A stretch of DNA of 64,000 nucleotides, from assembly GCF_019331795.1 (NCBI RefSeq), contig NZ_JAHPZL010000007.1, positions 373,194 through 437,193 on the forward strand. The letters run 5' to 3'. Position numbers and translations under genes: made by a program. The stretch is from Austwickia sp. TVS 96-490-7B (GTDB taxonomy: Bacteria > Actinomycetota > Actinomycetes > Actinomycetales > Dermatophilaceae). Below the pieces are notes generated by a model that ran no database searches, was not told where the DNA came from, and saw only the letters and a program-made list of their open reading frames with translations. Shown here in pieces: positions 33,280 through 43,335 of this stretch (position 1 is its first letter; each line of letters starts with the position of its first letter).

Positions 33280-34824
33280 ATGAGCATGATCGACACCGAA
33301 GCCACGGTCGACTTCGCTGAGGCGCTTGCGGCGTACGACCCAGTGATGGGTTTGGAGGTGCACGTCGAGCTGTCGACTCGCACCAAGATGTTCTGTTCCT
33401 GCCCGACTGGTTTTGGGGCGGAACCCAACACCCAGGTGTGCCCGGTATGTCTGGGGTTGCCAGGAGCGTTGCCGGTGGTCAACGGCGCGGCGGTGGAGTC
33501 GGCGATCCGGATTGGGCTGGCGTTGAACTGCCAGATTGCGCCGCAGTGTCGGTTTGCGCGGAAAAATTACTTCTACCCGGACATGACTAAAAACTTCCAG
33601 ACCAGCCAGTATGACGAACCGATCGCGTTCGATGGGTATCTGGATGTTGAGTTGGACGATGGCGTCGTTTACCGGGTGGAGATCGAGCGGGCCCACATGG
33701 AGGAAGACGCGGGCAAGCTCACCCACGTGGGTGGCTCGACGGGCCGTATTCATGGCGCGGAGTACTCCCTGATTGACTACAACCGGGCGGGGATTCCGCT
33801 CATTGAGATCGTGACCAAGCCGTTGGTGGGTGCCGGTGAGCGGGCTCCGGAGGTGGCGCGCGCGTACGTCGGGGCGCTGCGTGAGTTGATGCGGGCGTTG
33901 AAGGTGTCCGATGCCCGGATGGAGCAGGGCTCGATGCGCTGTGACGTGAATCTGTCATTACGTCCCAAGGCAGGTGACGACCCCCGTTCCCCAGAGCAGT
34001 TGGCGGTGCCTTTGGGGACTCGCACGGAGACCAAGAATGTCAACAGCCTGCGCAGCGTCGAGGCGGCGTGCCGTTATGAGATCCGCCGCCACGCCGCCGT
34101 GCTGTCTGCGGGCGGGGCCATCCTGCAGGAGACCAGGCACTGGCATGAGGACACCAACGGGACGACATCAGGGCGACCTAAGTCTGATGCCGATGACTAC
34201 CGCTACTTCCCCGAGCCTGACTTGGTGCCGATCGTGTCTGAATCGGCGTGGGTGGAGCAGCTACGGGAGACCTTGCCGGAGCCACCTGCCCAGCGAGTGA
34301 AGCGGTTGCAGGGGGAGTGGGGCTTCACCGACCTGGAAATGCGAGATGTCCTGGGCAGCGGGGCTGTTGATGTGATCGAGGCGACGGTCGCGGCGGGTGC
34401 GGGGGCATCGGCTGCGAAGAAGTGGTGGCTGGGCGAGATTGCCCGCCGCGCCAATGCGGACGGGATGGATCTGGCATCGATGTCGATCGATGCAGCCCAA
34501 GTGGCGGCGTTGGATGCGTTGGTGAGCAGTGGACGGCTCAACGACACGATGGCCAAGCAGGTCCTGGACGGTGTGCTCGCGGGGGAGGGTGATCCCTTGG
34601 CGGTGGCTGATGCGCGCGGTTTGCAGTTGGTCTCGGATGACGGGGCGTTGCAGGACGCTGTCGATGCAGTGATTGCCCGAAACCCGGACGTAGCCGAGAA
34701 GATCCGCGCGGGCAAGGTGCAGGCAGCGGGAGCGTTGATCGGTCAGGTCATGAAACAGATGAAGGGTCAGGCTGACGCGGCGAAGGTTCGTCAGCTGGTG
34801 TTGGAGTCGTTGGGCGCGTCCTGA
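33280..34824 (+). CDS. gatB: Asp-tRNA(Asn)/Glu-tRNA(Gln) amidotransferase subunit B
   Basis: The 514-residue kinase/transamidase subunit that activates Glu-tRNA(Gln) or Asp-tRNA(Asn) and receives ammonia from Gat[53 protein letters not shown] and [10 protein letters not shown] are family motifs, and the C-terminal YqeY-like tail ends in [19 protein letters not shown]. GatCAB presence usually means no free GlnRS or AsnRS, or a need for amidated tRNA. Confidence 0.95.
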   Translation: MSMIDTEATVDFAEALAAYDPVMGLEVHVELSTRTKMFCSCPTGFGAEPNTQVCPVCLGLPGALPVVNGAAVESAIRIGLALNCQIAPQCRFARKNYFYPDMTKNFQTSQYDEPIAFDGYLDVELDDGVVYRVEIERAHMEEDAGKLTHVGGSTGRIHGAEYSLIDYNRAGIPLIEIVTKPLVGAGERAPEVARAYVGALRELMRALKVSDARMEQGSMRCDVNLSLRPKAGDDPRSPEQLAVPLGTRTETKNVNSLRSVEAACRYEIRRHAAVLSAGGAILQETRHWHEDTNGTTSGRPKSDADDYRYFPEPDLVPIVSESAWVEQLRETLPEPPAQRVKRLQGEWGFTDLEMRDVLGSGAVDVIEATVAAGAGASAAKKWWLGEIARRANADGMDLASMSIDAAQVAALDALVSSGRLNDTMAKQVLDGVLAGEGDPLAVADARGLQLVSDDGALQDAVDAVIARNPDVAEKIRAGKVQAAGALIGQVMKQMKGQADAAKVRQLVLESLGAS

Positions 34825-34911
34825 GCTGAGCCGTTAGCTGGGCTGGCCGGTGGCCGGTGTTGTTGCGCCGTCCAGCGGCCAGCTAGCAGGTTGCAGCGTT
34901 GGGGCGTGCGA

Positions 34912-35538
34912 TCAGCTCTCGACGAGCACCGAGTCGATGAGCAGCGGGAGGAAGGTCCGTTCCAGCAGCCCGCGGGGGAGCGCGTCCGGTTCGAGGAGAT
35001 GTTGATCCGCTGACCCGAGGGCGACGGCGATGCAGAGCCGGACGAGTTGGTCGCTGGGCACAGTCAGGCGGGACCCTGCGCGTTCGAGACGGGTCTCGAT
35101 GGCCTGGCTGACCTGTTCGCGCATGCTGCGCTGGACGGCGGCGTAAGCGGCTCCAGCGTTGGCGTCCCGTAGGGCGTGCAGGCTGAACTCGGCGAGTAGG
35201 AGATGCCAGGCGGCTTCGTCGTGATGGTGGGCTTCCCAGCTGTCGATGATTTTGATGAGTAGCTCACCGGGATTGAGGTCGTCTCGTTCGGTGAGGGCGG
35301 CGATGTGGCTAGTGAATTCCTGGACTTGAATCTGGAGCAGTTCGAGGACGAGGTCGTCGCGGTTGGAGAAGTTGCTGTAGAACGCGCCTCGGGTGAAGCC
35401 GGCTCGTTCGCAGATGTCTTCCACGCTGGTGCCGTAGAAGCCGCGTTCACCGAAGGCTGAGATAGCCGCGGTCAGGAGACGTTGCCGTGTTGCTTCGCGC
35501 CGGGCGGTTCGCGTCAGGCGGGGTTGGTTGTCGCTCAT
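34912..35538 (-). CDS. TetR family transcriptional regulator
   Basis: A 208-residue repressor-type protein. The N-terminal helix-turn-helix (RLLTAAISAFGERGFYGTSV then EDICERAGFTRGAFYSNFSN) is complete, followed by a divergent ligand domain of about 140 residues. ATG 35538 with GGGAGC in front is chosen over an upstream open frame that runs through the operator region. It is divergent from the ABC-like/YhgE pair, and inverted repeats fill the shared promoter region, so it most likely controls that pair and itself. Confidence 0.88.
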   Translation of the reverse strand: MSDNQPRLTRTARREATRQRLLTAAISAFGERGFYGTSVEDICERAGFTRGAFYSNFSNRDDLVLELLQIQVQEFTSHIAALTERDDLNPGELLIKIIDSWEAHHHDEAAWHLLLAEFSLHALRDANAGAAYAAVQRSMREQVSQAIETRLERAGSRLTVPSDQLVRLCIAVALGSADQHLLEPDALPRGLLERTFLPLLIDSVLVES

Positions 35539-35617
35539 GTGAGCTCCCTTGATGACTGGTGGTGCGCACCGGCGGGCGGTGTTCCTGCCCAGCCTACGTG
35601 ATCCGACCCCCTTTTCA

Positions 35618-35686
35618 ATACATGACCGTATCGGGATACACTCATGCATCAAGATACGGCCATGTATCCAGATTCAAGGTTGTATC
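35618..35686. promoter_or_regulatory. Operator cluster between tetR and the ABC-like/YhgE genes
   Basis: ATACATGACCGTATC (35618-35632) and GATACGGCCATGTAT (35653-35667) are reverse complements at 14 of 15 positions. Additional half-sites GGATACA (35634-35640) and TGTATCC (about 35680) use the same core. The cluster lies between the divergent starts at 35538 and 35753, where a TetR autoregulatory site is expected. Confidence 0.7.
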
Positions 35687-35752
35687 CGTGAGGGCGGGTG
35701 TTCGTCACCGCCCCGGACCTGCAGTATTTCCTCGAAGGGAACACCGACTCGT

Positions 35753-36511
35753 ATGTCCCTCATCGTCGACCGGCTCTCCATCGCCGGACCGCACGGCGCG
35801 CTCCTGCCACCCACCTCCTTCACCGCTCCGCCCGGACAAGTCACCCTGGTGGCTGGTGACCCTGGCCCCAGCGGGACCGCTTTAGCCCTGGCGATCGGCG
35901 GACGGATGAGCGGATGCACTGGAGTCGTCGCGCTCGACACCGACGCGCGACCGCGGATCCGCCGTAAAGCAGTGGCACTGGTCGACGTCCCTGACGTCAC
36001 CGAACCCGAACCCTCCCTGTCCCTTCGCGTCGTCATTGGCGAAGAACTCGCACTGGCAGGCAAATCCGCCTCGCTCGCTGAGATCTATCGGTTCATCGGC
36101 AGCCATGTCGCAGACCTGCAAGAAGGGGGCGCCACCTCGCAACTGCACGCCACCCCGACCACCGAGGCCTCCGACATCGACCCGGAGGAGGAGCCCGCTG
36201 CCCGGCGCGCCAAGGAGAAGTTGCTCCGGGAACGCCACATTGCCTACGGCAAAGCTGTCGCCAGCCGGCGCTGGGACACGGTGCCTCCGGCAGCTCGGGT
36301 GGCGTGGCTCACGGGATTCGCTGAACAGCACCGGGGTGTCAAAGTCCTCGTCCTCACCCACCCAGACCGGTGGGGTGGAAATCCCCATGACTGGTATCGC
36401 ACCGCCGCCCAAGCAGCAGCGGCCGGGAACATCGTCGTCGTCATCTGCACCCATGCGTCAGTGCGACTCCTGGGTCGTCCGCTGCGTCACGAATTAGGAG
36501 TGGCCGCATGA
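35753..36511 (+). CDS. ABC-type ATPase-like protein with a defective Walker A, partner of YhgE
   Basis: A 252-residue protein with the fold outline of an ABC ATPase: LIVDRLSIAGPHG at the start, APPGQVTLVAGDPGPSGTAL where Walker A should be, then LALAIGGRMSGCTGVVALD. The Walker A lysine is missing (GDPGPSGT instead of GxxGxGKT), and no LSGGQ signature is evident, so ATP hydrolysis is doubtful. It overlaps the YhgE/Pip gene by 4 nt (ATGA), a pairing seen in actinobacteria. The start at ATG 35753 follows a CGAAGGGAAC ribosome site. It might be a regulatory or structural pseudo-ATPase, or decaying. Confidence 0.65.
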   Translation: MSLIVDRLSIAGPHGALLPPTSFTAPPGQVTLVAGDPGPSGTALALAIGGRMSGCTGVVALDTDARPRIRRKAVALVDVPDVTEPEPSLSLRVVIGEELALAGKSASLAEIYRFIGSHVADLQEGGATSQLHATPTTEASDIDPEEEPAARRAKEKLLRERHIAYGKAVASRRWDTVPPAARVAWLTGFAEQHRGVKVLVLTHPDRWGGNPHDWYRTAAQAAAAGNIVVVICTHASVRLLGRPLRHELGVAA

Positions 36512-38571
36512 GGGCTCACCGACTTGCCATCGCTGAGCTACGTCGCCTCACCTCAGGTCCATTGCTGCGGTTGGCCGTCGTGGCGCTCCTGCTGATCCCA
36601 ACCATGTACGCCGGGTTGTACTTGATGGCCAACAAAGACCCTTACAGCAACTTGCATGGAGTCCCCGCAGCGATTGTCGTTGAAGACAAAGGGGCCAAGC
36701 TGGCCGACGGATCCCACATCAACGAGGGCAACGGCGTCGCCAAACGGTTGAAGGAATCAGGTGCCTTCGAATGGCATCAGGTCGATCGGCAGGAAGCCTC
36801 CGACGGAGTCCGGCAAGAACGGTATGACTTCGCATTGGTCATCCCGGCGGGTTTCTCCGAAGATCTTCGTTCCACGGCAGGCAACGACCCGCGACCGGCC
36901 AAGATCGAGCAGATCTCCAACGATGCCAACGGATACCTGGCCCGGACCATCGCCAACACCCTGGTCTCGCAAACCAGTACGGCGATCGCGAAGAACGTCA
37001 GCAAAACGGCGGCATCGTCCATGCTCGATGGTTTTGCCACAGTGCGCACCAACTCGGGCAAGGCCGTCGATGGTTCCCAGAAACTGCACGAGGGACTGGA
37101 CACTATCGAGAAGCGCTCTGGGGAGCTCAGCAAGGGACTCAACACTCTCGCGGATGGTTCGGCAACCCTGGCTACGGGCACGCAGAAAGTCGCCCAAGGT
37201 AACGAGAAGCTCAGCGCCGGGGCGACTCAGCTGGCCCAAGGTACCTCTCAGCTGGCGACCGGCGCCGCTCAGCTCGACAGCGGAGTGAAGCAGCTGTCTG
37301 AGAAGGCTCCGCAATTGGCTGACGGGGCCGCTCGGGCAGCAACCGGATTGCAACAAGCGGCGACCGGTTCGGCTCAACTGGCTCAAGGCACGCAGCGCTA
37401 CCTCGACGGTATTGATCACACCGCTGGTGAAATTAAGGCGGGGATGCGCGAACTTGGACTCAGCGAGGCTCAAATCAACCTGCTTCTCCGACGATTCGCC
37501 CCGTTGCGGGATGGCGCGGCGCAGATCAACTCAGGGGCGACTGAACTCTCCGGGAAGCTCGGCGAGGGCGCTCGCCAGGCCGGAGCGCTCAAAGAAGGAG
37601 CTGCTCAGTTCGGTCCGGGCGTGCAGAAGCTGTCCAATGGGGCTTCCAGCATGGCGAACGCGTCGAAGCAACTTGATAATGGGGCTCAGCAGTTGTCGTC
37701 CTCATCGGTTCAACTGGCGAGCGGGGCGCGCCGGGCAGCGGATGGCGCGACGAATTTGGCTGATGGTGCCAAGAAGGCCGCGGATGGCGCGAAGGCTCTG
37801 CCCGGGGCGGTGGGGCAGGCGGCTAAAGGCGCTAGTGATTTGCATGATGGCCTGGCCAAAGGGGTGGAGTCGTTGCCGCGGTCCACTCCGGAGCAGCGGC
37901 AGGCCGCTGCGGAGGTCATCGGTAATCCGGTGACCATTGAGCGGTCCAACTTGGCCTCGGCGGCGACGTACGGCGAGGGAATGGCGCCGTTTTTCCTCTC
38001 GCTGGCGTTGTGGATTGGAGCGTATGTGCTCTTCCTGTTGGTGCGCCCGCTGTCACATCGCGCTTTGGCAGCTCAGCAGCCTGCGTGGCGGGTGGCTTTG
38101 TCTGGGTGGATGACTCCGGCGCTGTTGGGAGTGGGCCAGGCGGTGGCGGCGTACCTCATCGCGGTGCTCGGGCTCGGCTTCCATGTGACGCACCCGGTGC
38201 GGGTGATCCCGTTCCTGATTTTGGTGTCGGTGAGTTTTGTGGCGATCTTGCACGCGTTGGCGGCTCGGTTTGGCGCGGTGGGCAAGTTCGCTGGGTTGGT
38301 GCTGTTGGTGTTGCAGCTGGTCAGCGCCGGTGGGACATTCCCTTGGCAGACCTTGCCGGTCGGGTTGCGAGGGTTGCACCATGTGCTCCCGATGACGTAT
38401 GCGATCGATGGGGTGCGACACCTGATGTATGGCGGTCCGATGGACATGTTGATCCCGGATGTGTTGGTGCTCTTGCTCTTCCTGGGCTTGGGTCTGGCGT
38501 CATCGATCTACGCGGCGGCTCGGGCGCGGGTGTGGACGCCGTCTCGGGTCACACCTGAACTGGTGCTCTGA
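36508..38571 (+). CDS. YhgE/Pip family membrane protein
   Basis: A 687-residue ABC-2-like membrane protein. One N-terminal helix (LLRLAVVALLLIPTMYAGLY) leads into an extracellular part with ANKDPYSNLHGVPAAIVVED, the YhgE/Pip signature. Residues about 190-470 are a long series of 7- and 11-residue repeats of the type LADGAxxLAxGxxQL, expected to form an extended helical rod. Five or so helices follow at about 490-680. Relatives include the phage-infection protein Pip of lactic acid bacteria and proteins linked to type VII secretion. The TetR gene upstream is probably its regulator. Confidence 0.88.
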   Translation: MRAHRLAIAELRRLTSGPLLRLAVVALLLIPTMYAGLYLMANKDPYSNLHGVPAAIVVEDKGAKLADGSHINEGNGVAKRLKESGAFEWHQVDRQEASDGVRQERYDFALVIPAGFSEDLRSTAGNDPRPAKIEQISNDANGYLARTIANTLVSQTSTAIAKNVSKTAASSMLDGFATVRTNSGKAVDGSQKLHEGLDTIEKRSGELSKGLNTLADGSATLATGTQKVAQGNEKLSAGATQLAQGTSQLATGAAQLDSGVKQLSEKAPQLADGAARAATGLQQAATGSAQLAQGTQRYLDGIDHTAGEIKAGMRELGLSEAQINLLLRRFAPLRDGAAQINSGATELSGKLGEGARQAGALKEGAAQFGPGVQKLSNGASSMANASKQLDNGAQQLSSSSVQLASGARRAADGATNLADGAKKAADGAKALPGAVGQAAKGASDLHDGLAKGVESLPRSTPEQRQAAAEVIGNPVTIERSNLASAATYGEGMAPFFLSLALWIGAYVLFLLVRPLSHRALAAQQPAWRVALSGWMTPALLGVGQAVAAYLIAVLGLGFHVTHPVRVIPFLILVSVSFVAILHALAARFGAVGKFAGLVLLVLQLVSAGGTFPWQTLPVGLRGLHHVLPMTYAIDGVRHLMYGGPMDMLIPDVLVLLLFLGLGLASSIYAAARARVWTPSRVTPELVL

Positions 38572-38604
38572 CCTTCTTCCCGGGCGAAGCAGAGAACGGG
38601 GAGG

Positions 38605-38643
38605 CGGGGAGTCGGTCAAGATGGGTTCATGACCGACTCCCCG
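38605..38643 (+). promoter_or_regulatory. Inverted repeat spanning the start codon of the SixA-like gene
   Basis: CGGGGAGTCGGTC (38605-38617) pairs perfectly with GACCGACTCCCCG (38631-38643) across a 13-nt loop. The ATG (38629-38631) sits at the loop end of the stem. In mRNA this hairpin would hide the start region, so translation control is possible. Confidence 0.45.
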
Positions 38644-39144
38644 CGCATGGTGGTGCTGGTGCGTCACGCCCAGGCCAAGAATCGTTCTGAGGGTGGCGAC
38701 CGGGAGCGGGAGCTGACCCGGCATGGACGGGAGACTGCTCGCGCGGTGGGGGAGTGGATGGCCCAGCAGGGTGTCCGGGCGGATGTGATGGTGTGTTCTC
38801 CAGCGGTACGCACGGTGTCGACCTGTGATGAGCTGCAACGTGGTGGTCTTCAGGTGGGGCAGGTGTGGGCTGATCGCTGCTTGTACGACGCCGATCCTGA
38901 TGAGGTGATCGCTTCGATCCGCGAGGTGCCTGATGAGGTACGGACGTTGGTCGTGGTGGGGCATGCGCCGGGGGTTCCGGGAGTGGTCGCTCAGGTGGCT
39001 GATCACACGGGACGTGGTGTCGGTGAGGTGCATGACGAGGTCATGGGATGGCCAACTGCGGGAGTAGGGGTGGTGGTCCATGAGGGGTCATGGGCTGTTT
39101 TTCCCGATGAAACGTCGGCGCTGGTGATGGTTCGGTTTCCCTAG
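38629..39144 (+). CDS. SixA-like phosphohistidine phosphatase
   Basis: Histidine phosphatase superfamily, 171 residues. The catalytic motif VLVRHAQAKNRSEGGDRERE is at the N-terminus, LTRHGRETARAVGEWM continues the SixA pattern, and VVVGHAPGVPGVVAQV carries the second His. SixA proteins remove phosphate from histidine, for example on phosphorelay domains, but small actinobacterial relatives are mostly unassigned. It is a single gene with its own hairpin at the start codon. Confidence 0.88.
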   Translation: MTDSPRMVVLVRHAQAKNRSEGGDRERELTRHGRETARAVGEWMAQQGVRADVMVCSPAVRTVSTCDELQRGGLQVGQVWADRCLYDADPDEVIASIREVPDEVRTLVVVGHAPGVPGVVAQVADHTGRGVGEVHDEVMGWPTAGVGVVVHEGSWAVFPDETSALVMVRFP

Positions 39145-39160
39145 CGCATCATCGCCGCCT

Positions 39161-39193
39161 TGAAAAGTGAGACCTTCATCACATCACTTTTCA
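39161..39193. promoter_or_regulatory. Inverted repeat between sixA-like and metalloprotease genes
   Basis: TGAAAAGTGA (39161-39170) and TCACTTTTCA (39184-39193) are perfect 10-bp arms around 13 nt. It is AT-rich for this genome. It lies just after the SixA-like gene and could be a terminator or a repressor site for the following gene. The remaining 200 bp before the protease show no gene. Confidence 0.4.
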
Positions 39194-39399
39194 CTGAGAC
39201 GTCTGTCTTGGTCGAGCTGTCAAAGGGATTGGGCATATCTTTCGGCATACCTATCGACAAGGCGTCCTGAACGTGTGACTTCAGTCCTGTCATCCTGCCC
39301 GCTGCCCCGCCGATCAATCCATCGGAACATGCGTCCTTGACGGTCGTACACGTTCTTTACCTGGACTGATGGACCCATGGATGGGGAAAGGGGCGCAGG

Positions 39400-41166
39400 A
39401 TGCCACGCGGGAAAACACAGCATCACCTCGCCGTGATCGCGGCTGCTGCAGCGTTCGCAACCGGGATGATTGTCACCGATCAGGCCATGGCGGTCTCAGC
39501 GGTGGACCACAGCACGGTGACAGTGACCGGGGAATTGGTCACCGTCGCCGATACCGATAGGGATGCGACTGATACGGCGCGGATCCGGACCGCCCAGGGG
39601 GCATTTGTGCCGGTCGCCGAGAGTGCCGTTCGACAGGTCGCCCCAGGGTCGACGGTCACCGCCACGGTGCCTCGGGCGGCTCTCGATCGCCCGAGCGCCG
39701 ATGAGGAACGCGTCGCCGGTGGGACAGCTTCGGCGGTCACCGTGGTTGATACCCCCGTGGCCAAAGCGTCGTATACCGCTGGAACGCAGCAGGTGACCGT
39801 GGCTGTGGTGGTGCCATCCGGGGTCAGCGGGACCTCAGCGACCGCTGAGCAGGTGCGGGTCCAGGTGGCAGCAGCGTCGGCGTATTGGTCGGATCAGTCT
39901 GCTGGTGGTGTGAAGTTTGCCTTGTCCTCCGTGAGTTCCCCGACGGCATTGTCCAGCGGATGCAAGGACTACTGGGGCATGTGGCAGGAGGCTGCGGCCA
40001 AGGTCGGTTGGCAAGCTGGTCCGGACAAGCATCTGGTGCTCTCGCTGCCTCGGAATGCGACCTCAGCTGGCTGTGGTTATGGCTTGGCCAGCGTTGGGTC
40101 AGGGGTCAATGCTGGTGGCTACGTGTACGTCGCCGACACGGCGTGGCCGGTGCTCGCCCATGAGTTGGGTCACAACTTGGGCTTGGGTCACGCGCAACGC
40201 CTGTCATGCTCCTCGTCCAGTGATGCTGCCTTGGCGTCACGGAGCTGCTCGGTCGTGGAGTACGGCGACCCCTGGGATGTGATGGCGGCTTCAGCGCCCA
40301 ACAACGCCGGGTCGTTGTCCACTCCGCAGGCTTACCGCGTCGGATTGCTTCCTGCCTCGGCGGTGACCCAGGTGACCTCGGGCACGGTGTCTGCCACGTT
40401 GAGCCCGGTTTCCAGTTATGCCGGGATGCGGGCGGTGCGCGCAGTGGACCCGACTACTGGCGAGGTCTACTTCGTGGAGTACCGGACGCGGACCGGGCGC
40501 GACAACCTGCTTTACGCCAACATGACTCCTGGCGTCCGGGTGGTCCGGGAAAACTCCCAGGAGTCTGGCGCCACACCGTCAATGGCTTTGGATGCCACGC
40601 CCACCGGAAGCTCTTCGGACTACAACTGGGGTTTAGCGGCTGGGAATACGTTTACGTCGTTTGGTGGTGCCGTCACGGTCACGGTGAGCAGCATCTCAGC
40701 TGACGCTGCGGTGGTCTCGGTCACGGCTGGATCAACTCCGTCGGCTCCTCACCCGCAAGTGCCGCAGCCCCCTCAGGCTCCCACTGACGGGAGCACGCTC
40801 ATTGACATCACGCCGCGCACGGGGACGGTCTCCCGGACGGGCAATGGCGGGTGGTATTTCGCGACTCATCCGGCGTACCTGTTTAAAACGGCCTTGGTGA
40901 CCACGGCGTCCGGGGCGAGCTGGAGCACGGTGGTGACTGGTGGTCGCAAGATGGAGGTCATTGGGACGACATTGCCGTCAGGTGCTCGGGGTCGGATCCA
41001 GGTCGATGGCCGGAACTGGGCGGAATTTACGACGACGTCCGCCAAGACCCAGTACGGTGCGGTACTGCGGACGGTGGTCATCCCGGCTGGTCAGCACACG
41101 GTGCGGATCACCGCGGTGACCGGCGGTCGGCAGACCTTGGCCTTGGATGCCTTACGGCTGCGTTGA
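39400..41166 (+). CDS. Secreted zinc metalloprotease (reprolysin/M12-like) with golvesin-like C-terminus
   Basis: A 588-residue exported protein. The signal peptide (about residues 8-31) ends near QAMA. The zinc site HELGHNLGLGH lies near residue 253, preceded by WPVLA, and a Met-turn candidate follows in WDVMAASAPN. Residues 280-445 continue the protease and beta-rich domain (QAYRVGLLPASAVTQV). A Pro-rich linker (APHPQVPQPPQAPTDGS) leads to a last domain ending in HTVRITAVTGGRQTLALDAL, like golvesin-type carbohydrate or matrix-binding domains. Target proteins are unknown. A hairpin terminator follows. Confidence 0.85.
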   Translation: MPRGKTQHHLAVIAAAAAFATGMIVTDQAMAVSAVDHSTVTVTGELVTVADTDRDATDTARIRTAQGAFVPVAESAVRQVAPGSTVTATVPRAALDRPSADEERVAGGTASAVTVVDTPVAKASYTAGTQQVTVAVVVPSGVSGTSATAEQVRVQVAAASAYWSDQSAGGVKFALSSVSSPTALSSGCKDYWGMWQEAAAKVGWQAGPDKHLVLSLPRNATSAGCGYGLASVGSGVNAGGYVYVADTAWPVLAHELGHNLGLGHAQRLSCSSSSDAALASRSCSVVEYGDPWDVMAASAPNNAGSLSTPQAYRVGLLPASAVTQVTSGTVSATLSPVSSYAGMRAVRAVDPTTGEVYFVEYRTRTGRDNLLYANMTPGVRVVRENSQESGATPSMALDATPTGSSSDYNWGLAAGNTFTSFGGAVTVTVSSISADAAVVSVTAGSTPSAPHPQVPQPPQAPTDGSTLIDITPRTGTVSRTGNGGWYFATHPAYLFKTALVTTASGASWSTVVTGGRKMEVIGTTLPSGARGRIQVDGRNWAEFTTTSAKTQYGAVLRTVVIPAGQHTVRITAVTGGRQTLALDALRLR

Positions 41167-41188
41167 GTCACGCGTGACAGGGATGAGC

Positions 41189-41220
41189 GTGGCCGGGATG
41201 TCTTAGGACATTCCGGCCAC
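41189..41220 (+). terminator. Hairpin terminator after the metalloprotease gene
   Basis: GTGGCCGGGATGTC (41189-41202), TTAG loop, GACATTCCGGCCAC (41207-41220), 13 of 14 paired. Directly afterwards a 15-nt unit GTGGTCGTTGTCAGC is repeated twice in tandem (41221-41250). Confidence 0.75.
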
Positions 41221-41268
41221 GTGGTCGTTGTCAGCGTGGTCGTTGTCAGCGCCCCGAGGGGGATGCAA

Positions 41269-41288
41269 TTGAGAATCATATTCGTTAT
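41269..41288. promoter_or_regulatory. Possible Fur/Zur-type metal box in the gap before ilvD
   Basis: TTGAGAATCATATTCGTTAT contains the palindrome GAAT-CAT-ATTC and resembles Fur-family boxes. TATAGT right after it could be a -10. It sits in a 395-bp gap (41167-41561) in which I see no gene; a second inverted repeat, GTGAGGTCGTCC with its complement at 41466-41477, lies at 41435-41446. The target gene is unclear. Confidence 0.3.
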
Positions 41289-41561
41289 AGTGGGCACATA
41301 CGATCGATAATGCTGCAGGACAGGCATTCTCGGCGGCTGGCCTCGACGCGCAAATGAGCTTGCGGCGTGCTTCGTGAGGGATGTCATGACGCGTCAACGA
41401 TGTCAGCCGGGCCGACCTGCATCATGTCGGTCGCGTGAGGTCGTCCACCGGGCGCGGGGCTCGGCGGACGACCTCACACCATGTCCGGCTGGTATCTCAG
41501 CAGCGATCAGACGATGAGACGCCCGTCCCATTTGCTGGATGCGGCGGACTAGCATCCGAAC

Positions 41562-43277
41562 ATGACGACCATGTCCTCGACCGACGGCCCTGACCTGAAG
41601 CCACGCAGCCGCGACGTCACCGACGGCATCGAATCCACCGCCAGCAGAGGGATGCTCAGAGCGGTCGGACTCGGCGACGAGGACTTCGCCAAGCCCCAGA
41701 TCGGCGTCGCGAGCAGCTGGAACGAGATCACCCCGTGCAACCTCTCTCTGGACCGACTCGCCCGCGCCGTCAAAGAAGGAGTCCACGCTGCCGGGGGATA
41801 CCCCCTCGAATTCGGCACCATCTCCGTTTCTGACGGGATCTCCATGGGGCATGAGGGAATGCATTTCTCCCTAGTCAGCCGAGAGATCATCGCCGACTCA
41901 GTGGAGACCGTCATGATGGCTGAGCGCCTCGACGGCTCAGTCCTGCTGGCAGGCTGCGATAAATCCCTCCCCGGCATGCTTATGGCTGCCGCTCGCCTCA
42001 ACCTGGCCTCAGTCTTTTTGTACGCCGGATCAATCCTTCCCGGAGTCGCCGCACTCTCCGACGGCACCGAAAAACAGGTCACCATCATCGACGCCTTCGA
42101 AGCAGTGGGCGCCTGCGCTCGCGGCCTGATGTCGCGAGCGGACGTCGACGCGATCGAACGGGCGATCTGTCCCGGTGAGGGCGCCTGCGGCGGGATGTAT
42201 ACCGCGAACACCATGGCCAGCGTCGCCGAGGCCATCGGCATGTCGCTGCCCGGCAGTGCCGCTCCGCCCAGCGTCGACCGGCGCCGAGACATCGCGGCCC
42301 GCCGTTCCGGTGAGGCTGTCATCGGCCTGCTTCGGCAGGGCATTCGGGCGCGAGACATCATGACCAAAGAAGCCTTCGAGAACGCCATCAGTGTCGTGAT
42401 GGCGTTCGGTGGCTCCACCAATGCGGTGCTGCACCTGCTGGCCATTGCGCATGAGGCAGACGTTGACCTGACCTTGGATGACTTCCGCAGGATCGGGACC
42501 CAGGTTCCACATCTGGCCGACGTCAAGCCCTTCGGTGCGCACGTGATGACGGACGTTGACCGGGTCGGGGGAGTGCCAGTCGTGATGAAAGCCTTGCTCG
42601 ATGCAGGCCTGCTGCATGGCGACTGCCTGACCGTGACCGGTCGCACCGTCGCGCAAAACCTCGAGCACATCGCACCCCCGGACCCCGACGGGACTGTGGT
42701 GCGGGCCATGTCTCGCCCGATCCACCCCACCGGCGGTGTGACCGTCCTGACCGGCTCGCTCGCCCCAGAAGGTGCCGTGGTCAAGTCCGCGGGCTTTGAC
42801 TCCGAGGTGTTTACGGGACGCGCTCGCGTCTTCAATGGTGAACGCGCGGCGATGGATGCTGTCGAGGACGGCACGTTGACCGCAGGCGATGTGGTGGTCA
42901 TCCGCTACGAAGGACCCAAAGGTGGTCCAGGAATGCGGGAGATGCTGGCCGTGACAGGCGCGATCAAAGGCGCAGGCCTGGGCAAAGATGTGTTGTTGCT
43001 CACCGATGGACGATTCTCCGGAGGGACCACGGGACTCTGCGTAGGGCATGTCGCGCCGGAAGCCGTCGATGACGGACCGATCGCCTATGTCCGCGACGGC
43101 GACCAGATCAGGTTGGACGTGGCCACCGGCACCCTTGACCTACTCGTTGAAGACACTGAGTTGGCAGCTCGTCGCGCAGCCGGAGTCCAGGCGCCAGCGC
43201 CGAAATACACCCGAGGCGTCCTCGCAAAATATCGACGCCTGGTGCGTTCAGCCAGCGTCGGAGCAGTCTGCGACTGA
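41562..43277 (+). CDS. ilvD: Dihydroxy-acid dehydratase
   Basis: Iron-sulfur enzyme of valine, leucine and isoleucine biosynthesis that removes water from 2,3-dihydroxy acids. The 571-residue protein has the cluster cysteines in [15 protein letters not shown] and [15 protein letters not shown], plus the C-terminal [20 protein letters not shown] motif. [17 protein letters not shown] gives the third Cys near the N-terminus. Start ATG 41562. It stands alone here, apart from other ilv genes. Confidence 0.95.
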   Translation: MTTMSSTDGPDLKPRSRDVTDGIESTASRGMLRAVGLGDEDFAKPQIGVASSWNEITPCNLSLDRLARAVKEGVHAAGGYPLEFGTISVSDGISMGHEGMHFSLVSREIIADSVETVMMAERLDGSVLLAGCDKSLPGMLMAAARLNLASVFLYAGSILPGVAALSDGTEKQVTIIDAFEAVGACARGLMSRADVDAIERAICPGEGACGGMYTANTMASVAEAIGMSLPGSAAPPSVDRRRDIAARRSGEAVIGLLRQGIRARDIMTKEAFENAISVVMAFGGSTNAVLHLLAIAHEADVDLTLDDFRRIGTQVPHLADVKPFGAHVMTDVDRVGGVPVVMKALLDAGLLHGDCLTVTGRTVAQNLEHIAPPDPDGTVVRAMSRPIHPTGGVTVLTGSLAPEGAVVKSAGFDSEVFTGRARVFNGERAAMDAVEDGTLTAGDVVVIRYEGPKGGPGMREMLAVTGAIKGAGLGKDVLLLTDGRFSGGTTGLCVGHVAPEAVDDGPIAYVRDGDQIRLDVATGTLDLLVEDTELAARRAAGVQAPAPKYTRGVLAKYRRLVRSASVGAVCD

Positions 43278-43335
43278 CCGCTCGCTGCCCACCACCGGTC
43301 ACCCACCCACGTCAGCCGCTGCTCGCCACCCCTGC

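Noticed and set aside
41091-41387. 98-codon minus-strand frame before ilvD
   Set aside because: Thr/Arg-rich low complexity, overlapping a terminator and the end of the metalloprotease gene.
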